64,000 nucleotides of DNA from Gymnopus androsaceus JB14 (Eukaryota > Basidiomycota > Agaricomycetes > Agaricales > Omphalotaceae): NCBI GenBank assembly GCA_009733575.1, contig ML769392.1, positions 496,001 to 560,000 on the forward strand, written 5' to 3'. The notes beneath the pieces are model-generated. The model made no database searches. It had not been told where the DNA came from and was given only the letters and a program-made list of their open reading frames with translations. Positions 1 through 12,600 of this stretch are shown here, in pieces. A program made the position numbers and the translations under genes. The number at the start of each line of letters is the position of its first letter. Positions within the stretch are counted from its first letter, which is position 1.

Positions 1-2
1 TA

Positions 3-1303
3 AGACCTCGTTCTCCCCTCGCGTCAGCTTCCCCTTCTGCAGCACCGGGTGTATCCATCTTACGACCGCTGAAAGGGTTGGATGCCAATCTCTACGAAAA
101 TTTAGAATCCACCTTTACTCAGGAATATCCAAACTATGAGATTATACTCTGCGTCGTGGACGAAGACGATCAGGCTCTTCCAGTGGTCAGGGATTTGGTC
201 TCCAAATACCCTCATGTTCGTGCAAAAATATCTATTGGTGAGTAGGTGGTTCTGCTATGCCTGACCCATCTGGAACCATCTTCATCTTTCTAGGCGAAGA
301 CGATGTCGGAGTTAACCCCAAAGTGAACAACCTCATGAGCGGATATCGCTCCGCTGTGAATGACATCCTATGGGTTCTAGATTCCAACGTTATGGTCGAC
401 CCCGGCACCCTTGCTCGCGCAGTAGATGCGCTCCAAACACCTACCAAATCTGGCAAGCGTGTTGCCCTTGTTCACCACGTTCCCTTTGCGTTTTCGGCAG
501 GGTCCAGAGTCGGCTCAAGGATAGACGAGGCGTTTTTGAACACGAACCACGCCAAGATGTATCTGGCCATCAACACAGTGGCTATTGAATCCTGTGTGGT
601 GGGCAAGTCCAACCTATACCGGCGTTCTGACCTTGAACGCGTCAACGGCTCCTTGAAGCCTATCACGTCGTCAGAGCCGAATGCGAAACAGGAAGGACTC
701 TGCGGACTTCCTGCTTTTGGTCGATTCCTTGCGGAAGATAATATGATCGCCAGCGCTCTGTGGCATGAACTAGGCCTCCGTCATGATCTTTCGTGCGATG
801 TTGCCCGCAATGTCGTCGGTAACATGTCATTATACGACTATGTCCAGAGACGTATCCGCTGGATACGTGTTCGGAAACGTATGGTCTTCACTGCGACTAT
901 GCTCGAACCGCTCACAGAATCGATCGTGCTCGTTGCGATAGGTAGTTCGAGTCTCAAATATCTCTTTGGGCTCCGCGTCTGGCTTTATGTCCTTGTCCAT
1001 TTCTTCATGTTGTTGATAGTGGATCTGGACGTGTACGCTTCATTAGCGGGGCATCCATTACCGCGGTCTATCAGGTGGGAGTTTTTGGCAGGATGGGTAG
1101 CTAGAGAGGCACTGGCCTTGCCAATATTCTTATTTGCTGTCTTCGGCAACGCAGTAGAGTGGAGGGGGCGTACGTACGAAGTACTCAACAACGGCGAAAT
1201 GCGCCAGATTGGTCGTCAGCGGTCTTACTTTAACCTATTCCGACGTTGGGATCACCAACCAAAAGACTATCAAGATTTGGAAACAGAGCCAGTTTCACCT
1301 TGA
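3..1303 (+). CDS. GCS1: Ceramide glucosyltransferase (glucosylceramide synthase), 5'-truncated by window edge
   Basis: Transfers glucose from UDP-glucose to ceramide at Golgi/ER membranes, the first step of fungal glucosylceramide synthesis (GT21 family). The first exon is already open at the window start and ends at 237; a 56-nt GT-AG intron (238-293) joins it to the main exon. Visible motifs are the D1 region (VVDEDD), the D2 region (LDSNVMVDPG), the D3 region (LAEDNMIA) and the family QxxRW-like motif, here RRIRW, followed by a basic patch. After it come two hydrophobic stretches, near SLKYLFGLRVWLYVLVHF and ALALPIFLFAVFG, matching the C-terminal membrane anchor of the family. The stop is TGA at 1301-1303. 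The start codon and N-terminal membrane segment lie outside the window. The frame is intact throughout, unlike several genes further along. Confidence 0.93.
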
Positions 1304-1531
1304 CACTACGCCGCCACTGATATGTACATTAGCACAGTTATATTACAGGATTCTGCACACCAGTCCCTAAGAAAAACTAATACGAAAAGTAATGAGACAC
1401 CTAGAAATACATTATACAACAATAAGCTTGAGTAAGTTTCAGTAAGTATTAAACGAGAGGATAAGGTAGTCGTGGATCAAGATGTAAAGACGGGAAGCAT
1501 TGCGATACAAAGCAAAAAAGAGCGAAGCAAA

Positions 1532-2162
1532 TTAATCCACCCAGTGCAAAAGCCTGTGTGCTTTGAAGTTGTACACCATCACAACATCCTCGAAAAACTC
1601 ATCGGACCAGTTTTCGCATAGTTCAACAGCTAGTGGCCTGACTCGCAACTTTTCGCCTAGCTCGTTGATCCAGTCAATCGTTTCACCAGATTTGTTCTTC
1701 TGGCGTTCATTGGAGAACCAGTGCTTAACCTGAGCGAAAGATCTGTTCAAGCGAGATTAATCAGTCAGTCATAGACGTGTAAAGCGCAGCGCGACATACC
1801 GATGAATGACTACGGCTATAATAGCGATCCAGTGGTCCTTGGGATACTTGGTGATCTCGTCATACACCATCCGCCTGCGCACGAGAGAAATAATCAGAAA
1901 CGGGATCACTAACAGCAATGAGGGAAACAACATACAGGACACGTAGCTGTTGTTCATTCACAGGCGAATTTTCAACAGTTTTTATAAGGAGCGCTCGGGC
2001 TAGGACTTCTTTTCTGCGAGGTTCCTTAGCAGCTCGAGCGCACTTTTGAGCTTCGGAGACCTTTGGTGACCGATGACAGGCTTTTCTGTCTTTCCACGAC
2101 GAAACGGGCGAGCCAGCAGAGCTGGCATCGCTGCGATCTACAAGCGTGGGTGTGGGTGACAT
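1532..2162 (-). CDS. Homeodomain transcription factor, small
   Basis: Three exons on the minus strand (2162-1936, 1874-1800, 1742-1532) with introns of 61 and 56 nt. Joined, they give a complete homeodomain whose third helix reads VKHWFSNERQKNK, with the invariant W48, F49, N51 and R53 present. Helix 2 lies in the middle exon (YPKDHWIAIIAVVIHR). The C-terminal tail contains an acidic/aromatic patch (ELCENWSDEFFEDVVMVYNF). The start is uncertain. ATG at 2162 is the first in-frame methionine I can find, giving about 170 residues, but the same frame stays open without an ATG to about 2520 and encodes protein-like sequence (SDDENPLQLLACVAAEA). A further 5' exon is therefore likely. Family knowledge: mushroom homeodomain proteins regulate mating or fruiting; this one's target is unknown. 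Confidence 0.8.
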
Positions 2163-2522
2163 AGAGGAGCGTGATGATGCACTAGAGGAATCTGATGGAG
2201 ATAGAGAGGCGTATCTTGTGCGCCCGCTAAGACGACTGAAAGAGCGAGCGGGGGTGGAAGGAGAAGATGTGGAAACTACAAGGGTGAAAGGAGTGTCGAG
2301 AGGTCGGGCTTCAGCAGCTACGCAAGCTAAAAGCTGCAGAGGGTTTTCATCATCGCTTGGACGACTGAGCTGGAGGAAAGGACTGTGATGACATGAGAGT
2401 GAAGAAGAATTATTCGTGAAAGTATAGGGTAGGTCGTGGATAGGTATACAGCGTCTGGCGCCTGGAACGTAAGAAGGGAAGAGAGTTGGAGAGAGTCAAG
2501 GTAAACGAAACTGAATAAATAC

Positions 2523-4272
2523 TCAAATCAGCAAAATGCTGATTCAATACCGGCAGTCTCCGTAATTGTCTTGTTTGGGACCTACATCAATCTTTTTGTC
2601 TTTGTAGAAGAAGAAGACACATAGCTAGCGAGAAAACAAGGATTGATTCTTGAAAGAGAATAAAGGGAAGATCTGGCAGCTGCAGGGTCGACTCCACACA
2701 CAAGCGCCTTACTTCCGTATATGGCTTCCTGCCTTGTAACCGTTCGTAGCTGCCTTCTACTTGTCTTCCGTAGGCACACTCTCGCATGAACTTTCTCCTG
2801 GTAAGTACGATCTCAGTCCTCACTATCCAAACCTTCGCAAGAGAGTCTCCTGTGGCTCAACTGGATCGCGCTCAAACCTTCCAATATATATTCATTTCAA
2901 CTTGTCAAGGCGCGAGATTTGAGCAGACATTACCAAAAACCCGTCAAGGAGGTATCGGAAATGTTGAAAACTTCAAAATGCGCGCGGATTGGATGACAAT
3001 GATGTTCCGGACTCCAGAACCCCGTCAAGCACGATAAATTATGTGGAAATGCTTCGAAGGCATTCACTGTAAGTCGTTCCAAACCGTTTGGACAAGGCAC
3101 GCAATGTTTTTTTTGGTATGTTCTTGTCAGTGCAATAATGACGAAGAAGTCAAGACGGCCAGAAGGACTCGATGATGCTTCACCACACCCTCTACTTTCT
3201 CGAACCCCAATAAAACAGGACCAGGACACGGCACAGCGGGACAATATCATTTCCACTGTCTCCTAATCCTCACCAACAGTGATTTAGCCGGCCTCATGTG
3301 CGATAAACTCGCAACCTTTGCTGATCTCGCTGCTATGCTTTATTACAGGGTACAAATCGAAAACTCTATTCGTCAACTTCTCCCAAGGATTGAGCGGACG
3401 GCCTATCTAAATGCATTCAATTCATCCTTGATGCTCACTGGCACTGCGAAATCTCGTCACAAAACTGGGGATCCAGTGGGCGACATAAGGGAAAGCCCCT
3501 GACTCTCTGGGATAGGCAGTGTTATCTGAGACGCGATCCTCAAGGTGTCGGATCTCGGTATACTAGAGAAGGAGCTAAAGGCTTTAGTAAAGGCAGGTGT
3601 AGATTTACAGTAAAGCTTACTAATTAAAATGAAGTAGTGTTGAAAAGGAGGCAGACTCCAATAGACATCACTCGAAAGCATTGAGACTGAGTGTAAATGG
3701 ATACTACACGAACGCCATGGATCCAACATGGATTTTAAGGGGTTTCCTCTTCCTTCCGGTACGTATGCTGCCTGAGATAAGTTAGGCCTCTTCTGGTGAG
3801 CGATGTCAACTTAAATACGGTCTGAAGTCAAGAGGTATTTCACAAGTAAGTAGCCAGAAGTAGCCTGAGGAGGTCTTCGGGAAGTCTTCGAAGGGAAAAA
3901 ATACCAAGTACGTTTGTAAATTGCCTGGAAGTTGCAGCTCCGGGAGTTTGTCCACCACCCGCAAAGTATTAGCGTCCCCAAAAAAGTATAGCAATTTAGT
4001 ACTTTAGTTTGACTTTAGTACTTACACTGAGTTACAGACAATTACAGTTGACTGCGCAAACTAGCGCCCATGAGCGCCAAATCTTCGCAGCCTCTTGCTC
4101 TCACCGCCCTTGTGGATATTGTCCTGTATGTCGCGCTCTGGACTTTGGTCTCACATATAGCTGGTGGATCTTCCCACCTGTAGACCAGTCCCACCTATCT
4201 CTCTTTCCTCCGCTGTACTAACGTTCTATCTAACTTAGCACGGTCCTATTCATCCTGGGCTGACCACATGAA
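2523..4272 (+). other. 1.75-kb stretch without a supported gene
   Basis: Short open frames occur on both strands but none shows a recognisable domain, a convincing exon chain or conserved-looking composition. The left end must hold the 5' region of the minus-strand homeodomain gene, and the right end the promoter of SEC3. At 2852-2863 there is a match to a tRNA A-box (TGGCTCAACTGG) with no B-box or cloverleaf downstream. Confidence 0.5.
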
Positions 4273-7200
4273 ATGGATACGAAAAATCGAATCATAGAGT
4301 CAGTTTTCTCGAGGAGAAATGCGGCAGGTTCTCTGGAAGAGAGCTATGTATCGCATGTCAAGATCTGGGAGGATGCTGGTCCTGAAGGAGGGGGCAGGAA
4401 GCCCAGATACATCCTATTATCTCGTGCGTCGAGTCCAGATTTTCTCTTTTTCTCTCTTGTAATTGTCTTTATAGAGGCAAACAACGGATCAGGATTCATA
4501 CACAAGTCTAAACTGAATACGAATGGTACATTTTCTGTTGGCAAAACTTGGAGGCTTGCAGAACTTCGAGGATTATCTGTGATTGGTGTACGTTTACCAA
4601 TTTTGGTTTGGTAGCTTGGCGCTTAACAGATAGAGCAGCCGCTTGCTTTCAATATTACCCTCTCCAGGACCTATCGATGGCAGACCGAAAGCCAACCAGA
4701 ACAGGATGAATTCATCAAAGCCACGATTCAACTGTTCCAATCTGTGACCGGTGGATCCGCACCATTACGATTGGAAGGAATCGGGGACGCTGCCTGTGAG
4801 TTTCTCTGCTCAATCATACTCTAGAATTTCTGTTGCCAACTTCGACCGTAGCAGGAAGGCAGCGAATCCAAAGCGACTATTTGAACTAGTGCTTCAACGC
4901 CAAACGGTGGACTCTCTGCATCATATTCTCCAATGAGAACTCCTCAGTCTCGTCTAGACCCTCAGCGTATTCCTTCACCTGCACCTACCTCAAGAAATGG
5001 AATTCCTTCCCGTCCGTCTTCGCCTGCTAATTCTACTCGTAGTTATGGCGCATCCCCTGCCCGCCCTACTCGAACGCGTCCTTCATCACCAGCCCAATCA
5101 GTCACCGGACGTACTCCTCGTCCTTCGAACTCAGATTCCAATCGTACAGTCAGTGGCCTGGGCTCCCGTACCCCTGCTGGTGACTCTAGTCGTTCACTGA
5201 ACGGAAATTCGCGACCTTCCAACGAATACAGCCAGCCCCCGATATCAAGAACGGTAACCGAGGACTCTTCCCGAAGTCAACGATCGTTCGACGAAAATTT
5301 GTCGATACCTCCACCTTCATCTCGGACAGGTCAACAACCATCGCCGACACCTTCTGTACGTTCTCGGAAGCAACCGACACGGACAGCTACCGTAATGACG
5401 GACACAACTCGACGTGAGCAGAACGCCCGCATATCTTTCTTCGATCCTACCAACCAGGTTCTCATCGATCGCCTCATCGCTACCTCGGGTGAAATCGATG
5501 GAGAAGAGGAGAATAATCAAGCGACAATGTCAAATTTCGAGGAAATGCTGGAGGGTTATGAGATGGCGAGTGATGACATTATTGGGAGGAAAACTGCTCG
5601 GGGTGCAGCAGACCTAATGGAAGCCCGGCTATTGGACGAGCTTATGGCTCTGGAAAAGGTTCAAGAGTTTAGTCTGTGTACGATGTTTTACTCATACATC
5701 CTACTCAGGCAAATATCCATTCTTTTTTGGAATCTGACGACCGCATAGCTCTTGTCCTTCAGTATATGGACGGGGCTATTGCTGAACTGGACAACATTGG
5801 CACCCTCGTATCTTCGTACAAGATCCATTTGAACGTAAGAATACACTTTGGATTCTGGGGTTTCAGACTAAATTTTGGAATACAGGCTGTCAGTGATGAT
5901 ATTTCCTACATTCAATCTCAGAACCGTGGTCTGCAGGTTCAGACTCAGAATCAGCGTGCTCTTCTCGCTGAGTTGGAGAATCTACTGGTGCGTGATCTTT
6001 AGTCCCTGCGGTCTTTCATGACTAACTTTCTGTAACAGCAAACAGTGCAGGTTGATACTGAAACCCTCCTGGTGCTTACCCAAGGATCATTGGAAAAACC
6101 AGAAAAGATAGCGGACTTGGAAGAGGCAGCTTCACATTTGTACAGAGCCCTGCTTGCGGGTCGTGATACAGGTACACTGTTTTCTCTGAGCCTCTTGTAC
6201 CTGTCTGATTTTTTTTCTTGCTAGATATGGCGGCCACCATGGAGCGCTTGCAAGAGTACAGGACCCACAATGCGCAATTCTGCAAGCGTGTATATGATTA
6301 CCTGTCAATCATGTTCACAGCGCAATCGAAGATGTTGCTCGGAGACTCCGATGGGGTAAAGAAGGATCGGAATGGCAGGCTCACGATCATTCCTCATACC
6401 GAGTTTGAAGACTATGCCGGCCGTTATTCAGGCTTGATGTTGTATCTCAAGGAGATGGACGAAGCTATTTATGGGAAGCTATGCGCGGTGGGTGCTTTGC
6501 TCCAAGTCCCCACCCTAGTAAACTAAACGGCTCAAAGGCCTATTTTTCAGCTGCAAGCTCCTTGCATGGCGCACAGATCAAAGCGATCCTTGCGGCGTAC
6601 CTCACGTACGTTAAGAAAACTGAGGATGCTTCAGAACCAAGTATGCATCCATCTTGAATTGGTAATAAAAAAAACCTAATGTCCATCTAGGTTTGGCTAC
6701 TGCCGCGACTCCTACAAATGCTAAACCATCTGGAATGCGAAGAGCAGGGACAATCATTCGATCTCCTCTGGATGCCCGGAACAAGGACAAGGATAAGAAT
6801 ACCAGCGGTGACCTTGCCGCACCTGAGGTATGCTTTCGCTAAGTCATAATTTTTTTTCTGACTGAATTCACGGAACAGGTGTTTGAGCTAGTGCTAGAGC
6901 AGATAGCGCCATTAATATACCACGAAGACGAGTTCCTCATAGACTTTCTTCAAACCAACCATGCTGCCTTGACCTACGCGGATTACATGAATCTGGACAA
7001 TTATTTCCGGAGACAGGCAACGCGAAGCAATGGACTGAGTGCTTCTACGATGAAGTTGCTTCGAGGAGCTATGGATCTTATTTTTGGATTTTTACCGGCC
7101 GAGTTAAAGTCGTGGTTGGATGTGGCATTGGCCAAAGATAGCATGTAGGTTTCATCTATATGTTCTCCGCAGTGCGCTCATTTTTTTCGACAAGGCAACT

Positions 7201-8291
7201 CGTAGGAATGATAGTGACTTTGGAACGATTCCTGGTCGATGCGAACGAGCGAAGTGACAATATACTTGTCAGTGTCCTTGGGAAGCAGCATACTCGTCTG
7301 AAAGCGCAATTTGATCGCCATATCGTGAGTTTCGTTCCATTCCCTATGCCGACTGACGAGATATTCACCAGTCCTTTTTTTAGAACGAGCAAATCCGAAC
7401 TGTTGAGCAGACCAAAGATCACTAGTAAGAAGCGAAAGGGGGTTGCACCGTTTGTCAAGCGCTTCCCTGTGTATATTGCGCGCATCGAGGCTCAGCTTAT
7501 CGGTCGCTGACTGGTCTCGAGATCCGTATGATTGTTGACGCAGCCTACGAGAATGTTGTCAACACCATGTTTGAATCTTTAAAGCAGATGGCGAAAATGG
7601 AAGGTGAAGGAGAGGATAAAGGGCAACTCAATTATCATGTTATTCTCATCGGTGCGATTCGTCAAAGTTTATTTTTTGTCTTCGTGTACTGATTTTGACC
7701 TTTACAGAAAACATGCATCACTTCGTCGCGGAAACTTCCCAAATGGAGATTGGCTCTGTATCTGTATTTGTCAAGAAGGCGGAAGCGATCTACGACGAAA
7801 ACTTGAGTGCATATGTCAAGATCATCCTCCGCCGACCGTTTGCGAAGATCATTGTAGGTTTATCTCTCACGTTTGACCTTGAGGTTGTCTGACAAGCTCT
7901 GAAAGGATTACTTTGAGGGTGTGGAGCGTCTCCTCAAAACCACCGCTCCCAGCGAAGTTTCCACCAATAGCAACTATAATCGATCATCACTCAAGAAGGT
8001 TGTGAAAGAGTTCAATGCAAAGGATATTCGGAAAATCGTTGATACTCTGTTCAAGCGCGTTGAGAAGCATTTCACTGAGGCTTCCGATCTGCAAACACCC
8101 GGCACCGAACAAGCTGGGGGTATCCTCCGGGAACGGTCATGGTGGGAGTATGGAAAGCGTGCGAGGAGGAACTCTTGAGAATAACAGAGTTGTTCATGAA
8201 GAGGATGTCACAGTGCTACGCTGATACTGCAGTTTCGCTAGAGTATGGGCCTGCCGATGTCGAGGCGGCGTTCAGGAGACACCGAGCTTGA
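4273..8291 (+). CDS. SEC3: Exocyst complex subunit Sec3 (frame disrupted at several points)
   Basis: Subunit of the octameric exocyst that tethers secretory vesicles to the plasma membrane at hyphal tips; Sec3 marks the site through a PIP2-binding PH domain. The N-terminal PH domain is clear (IIESVFSRRNAAGS, then FIHKSKLNTNGTFSVGKTW and QPLAFNITLSRTYRWQ), split by at least two ~50-nt introns. A Ser/Pro-rich linker follows (4933-5330), then the helical Sec3 core over about ten more exons, including GQLNYHVILIENMHHFVAE and a C-terminus with VGVWKACEEELLR ending at TGA 8289-8291. The reading frame does not close as written: the exon junction around 4796-4930 is unresolved, an A-run at 7414-7416 needs one base fewer, and shifts are needed near 7501-7511 and within 8060-8115. 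Conserved family sequence continues in another frame each time, so I annotate one gene with probable indel errors and not a set of fragments. Confidence 0.85.
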
Positions 8292-8451
8292 TATCATTGG
8301 GACAATCATTTTGCTATAATTTATGCATTTAATTCGGACACGTTGGCTTGTACTGTATGTATACAAATAGGATTCGAGACCTTGTCGATATTAAGTTAAC
8401 GATAAAGAAGGGTCTGTGATTGTATACATATGGAGCAGCGAGCGCGCGCGT

Positions 8452-9293
8452 TTACATGTGCACGGGCTCGGGAAAGGGCGGAGGAGGTACCTCGTTCTGG
8501 GGAGTTCTAGATTGAACGGAAGACATGGTGGAAACCGACGAACTGGAGGCCTTCGGAGTCCAAGAAGGAGGTGTGGGCGCGGAGGAACCACTGGAGGCAG
8601 CAGCAGGCTTCAATGAGTTCAGAAGAGATGGACCATAGGTCTTGAACAATCCCATAGCAGCATCAAGGGAAATGGCAGGTTGCTGGGGTGCTGCGGATTG
8701 CTGGCCATTGCCTTGGCTAGGGGGTTGTCCAGCGGCAGGTGTCTTGTTCAAGACACTCCAAAGAAGCTCCCATAGGGCGTAGAGTCGAGTCTGAGCGAAT
8801 AAAAGAACGTTGGATTGAGTAGAGACGATTCCAGCATCAATATCTTTCTCGTTCTTGGCGAAAAACGGTTGCAGGTAGGAAGTATAAACAAAAGTAGAGC
8901 CCTAGAGAAAAAGTAAGATCATGGATGCCTGTGAATTGATTGTGATTACCTGAATCTGGGGGAGTGATAGGAAGATGAAAAAGAGTGTCTTGGCCTCCCA
9001 ATAGAATGGAATGAAACTGTTCTCGTGAGCGCAAGACCACCAATGGAGAGATAAGAGCATACTAGGAGAGCCAGGGGACGAGGTACTCCACACCTACGAA
9101 TAGACCCACGCACGACCAGTACATCAGGGTCCTTTCTACATCCGCCTCTACAATTGGGCGCTGTGAAAGCGTCTTGTAGGTCGAAAAACATGGCAAGAAG
9201 AAAGCGAACCAAGCGCTTGAAGATGGTAAGTTTGTAGAACGTATTATTGAGAGAGAATAATTACCAGAGCGCTGAAAAGAAGATGGCAAACAT
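8452..9293 (-). CDS. TB2/DP1/HVA22 (REEP/Yop1-like) ER-shaping membrane protein
   Basis: Small membrane protein that curves tubular ER. Four exons: start ATG at 9293, exon 1 of 29 nt to 9265, intron 9264-9216, then exons carrying the domain. The family signature is present in order: FSTYKTLSQRPIVEADVERTLMYW, a hydrophobic hairpin (CVGLFVGVEYLVPWL), then IPFYWEAKTLFFIFLSLPQIQG and YTSYLQPFFAKNEKDIDAG. The stop is TAA at 8454-8452. A C-terminal amphipathic stretch (LYALWELLWSVL) precedes a Pro/Ser/Gln-rich tail of about 95 residues. It differs from short yeast Yop1 by this long tail and resembles other basidiomycete HVA22-type proteins. The gene is convergent with SEC3, whose stop lies about 160 bp away. 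Confidence 0.87.
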
Positions 9294-9681
9294 ATTGGAT
9301 TCTGTTTAGTAGTTGGAAGCGAAGAAGAAAGATAGATAGACAGCGCTTAATCGACGCGCGCGCGGCGTTCGATCGCGCTCATTCAACGCTTCTGATTGTT
9401 CAGTACTCAGTACAGACAAGTACATATATGGCCATGATTAGTATTAGAATACAAGGTTCAATCTTTTGGCCCTTTTTTGTCGCCGAAAATGTCGATCCAA
9501 GGGGTCAGATAATAGATTGCTTCCATTAGTACCCCGGATTCCCAGCTGTCGTTAGAGCGGTTAAAAAAAAGTTGTGGCATATGAATGTTGATGGATTCGA
9601 AAAGCGAAAAGACAGCCGGGCTGTTTGTCTGATCTTGCTTTGCTTCTTACCTCCATCTTCTCCCCTTCCGACTATCCACAA

Positions 9682-12600
9682 ATGAATCCGGGCACTTCAA
9701 TGATACAGAAACAAGAGGATGGGGGCGAAGATAGAACTGTAAAGCGCGACATCAAGCCCGTTGTGAAGACCTTGAATAGAGTTCCACGTATGTCCCTCCT
9801 TTTTTCCAAAGAAATTCACCACATTTCTCCAACTGGGATACTATTTAGGTGCCTGCGTAAGTAACTTGGCTGAATATTTTGAGCCTTGTTGAATATGTCT
9901 ACAGAATGCCTGCAGAAAACAGAAGATGCGCTGCGAGGGTGCTGATAACCCTCCCTGTAAACGATGCCGCAACGCCGGCTTGGAATGTCTATTTGAAAAG
10001 CCTTCCAGGGAAGCTACTTTGACCGGTGAAGCTGGCTTGGAGTGAGTCTGACTCTCGGGACTTGCCATACAAAGAACTGACCCCATTTTCATCAGGCGAA
10101 TCCGCAGTCTCGAAGCTCATGTCGCGGATATCCGCCATTCCCAAGCTTCTATTCTGAATGTTCTAGCTGACATTCAGGCTTCCTTACGGGGTGGTTCTTT
10201 CCAGAACCGTTCGCCTTCTGCGTACCCTTCTTTTCACCATCAATCTCCCAGCGTCAACTCTCCATCGATATCCACGCCTCCCACTGCTCATCCTCATGTG
10301 TCCGACGCTTCCACTCCTTCAGGAGCCAATCCTTATGCTGCTCATCCCATGAACCAGCCATCTTCATCGAGGCAGTCTCGACCTCCGATAAGTACCTATC
10401 CTTCTCAAACCGCCCAAACATCCCCTGTGGAATATCATCAAGGCGGAGTTCAATACCCCCAACAATACCCTCAAAATGGCAACTACCAGCAGCAGCAGCA
10501 TCCTCCAGCACCACAGCAAGGAGGTCCTGTTTTACCTCCCTTCTCGACCTTGCAAAGTATGAGCCATCATCCCCAATCCTCGGTCCGCTTTCAGGGACCT
10601 TCGGAGGAACATGCTAGAGCTGCACGACAACCAGGCTCTAACAAAAGACAAGCACCGACGTCTTCAAACGTCACTTCTGCAAATTCTTCGGACTTGGATG
10701 ACGACGACGAAACAGGTGAACTCCCGGCTTCCGGTCTAGTCGCGCCTTGGGAGGTTCTTAGGGGATTAGCGGATGTAGCTTCTGAGAGAGCCGCCAAGGT
10801 ACGAAATCCGGAGCGTTCCAATTCCAGGCATATCTGATATTGCGCAGGAAAATGGAGATAGCAGCGAACCGCACAGTCGAGCTCGTACTCCGACACCTGA
10901 ACGTCAATCTCGGCCATCCAAGCGAAGGAAGCTGCGTCACAGGACCCCGCGTGTCTTAACTTTCCCTGACGGTGCGTCTTGCTTGCAAAATCTTCCCCTC
11001 AAATTTCTAAACCATCGAGTAGTTGTTACCAAGAATATCATAACTGAAGCGGTTGCTCGGGACTTGTTCCGAACGTGAGTTGGCATATGATACTGATAAA
11101 GCCCCAATTAAATCTATCTCTAGATTCTACAATGGCTGTTCTGTCTTTTTGTGAGTGTTTCTTATTGTTTCAAGTAGGTTTTAGAACACTAATTCTCGTT
11201 AGACCTGTTTTCGATTACAATGTCGATACCTACGAGGCACTTCACGAACGTTCACCGTTTGCAGTGAACTGTATTTGTATGGTCGCTGCACGGGTGCTTG
11301 ATGGTGGAGGTGAGTGCTCCCGTAGATTGCTATACGGGGTCTTGATCTTAGCGTCGCATAGGCAAACATAGCGAGATACACAAATTATGTCTGGAGGAAG
11401 TTCAAACGATATCCTGCGCCACATTGTTCGCTCCGGTTAACCGAGTCGAGGCGGTTCAAGCTATGAGTGGGTATCTATCTTTTGAAGACACATAGACTAG
11501 GGCTAATTTCTGTTGTCAGTCCTAGTCTCGGGATGGTCGGATAACGGTTGGCTCACTGGAGGCCATGCCGTACGTATGGCCATGGAACTTTGTAAGTTTG
11601 TGCCTATCGAATGATACGCGTTCTCATTCATATTTCCAGCTCTACACAAAGCTTGGCCTCGGCTCCTCCGCCGTATGAATGCGAACAAGGCTAGTCGGGA
11701 CGAGGACCGAGATCTGGTTGTAGCTTCGCGAACGTGGTTCTGCCTCTATCTCTTTGAACATCAGTGAGTTTGCGATCCTGTCAAGATAAGTTTTTAAAGT
11801 TTCATGGCTAACGGACATAAACGTAGGATGTCTTATGGCACCGGTCGACCTGCCGTACTCAAAGAGGACGACAGTATCCATCAATGCCGCCTACTCCTCC
11901 AGCATCCACTTGCTATCGAAGATGATATGAGGCTTGTGTCCACCGTTGAACTGCTTGCGCTGCGTGAAAGGATTCATAACACAGTTTCATCTTTCGATGA
12001 ACCGGTCAAAGATTCAGACTTTGAAGAGTTGAAAAAAGCCGATGCTTCGTTCCGGACGTGGTATGCGACTTGGGATCAAGCGTTTTCGCAAAAGTATGCA
12101 AATGCTGGTGAGAGACTTTCACACGGCACTGTTTGCAAGGCTAACTCGTTTTAGCCTTCTACCGACAAAGTCTTCAGATACAGCATATTCACGCTGAATT
12201 GTTTCACAACGCTATAGCTCTACGCAACATCAATGGTCCAGAGGATGTTGAGAGGATGCCACAAGTACAAAGAGACTTGGCTGTGCGATCGATACATATT
12301 GCTCGACAAGGCTTGGATATCACTGTCAACTCGCCTTCCTACAGGGAAGGTATGAAATATGGTTAGTCTCTCGCTTATTCGTTCTAAACTCCTCGCTAAT
12401 GTTTTTGGTAGCTGTCCGTAAGTAGTTCTTCTGTGTGTTTTAGGGTGGACAGCGCTGACATTTCCCAGATTATACCCAGGTAGTGGCTGTCTTCGTTGCT
12501 AGTCTCCTCCTCCGTCTCAGTCGTTTATTGTAAGTCTTCACAGAGATCCACACTTTATCCTTCTTCTGATATGCTTTTAGTCCCAACGACTGTGACATGT

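Noticed and set aside
2846..2925. Possible tRNA gene (A-box match TGGCTCAACTGG)
   Set aside because: No B-box, no matching acceptor stem and no T-loop within the expected distance; at most a tRNA-derived fragment.
4933..8291. Several separate small genes in the SEC3 region
   Set aside because: Each piece matches consecutive parts of one Sec3 protein; the breaks are introns and single-base shifts.
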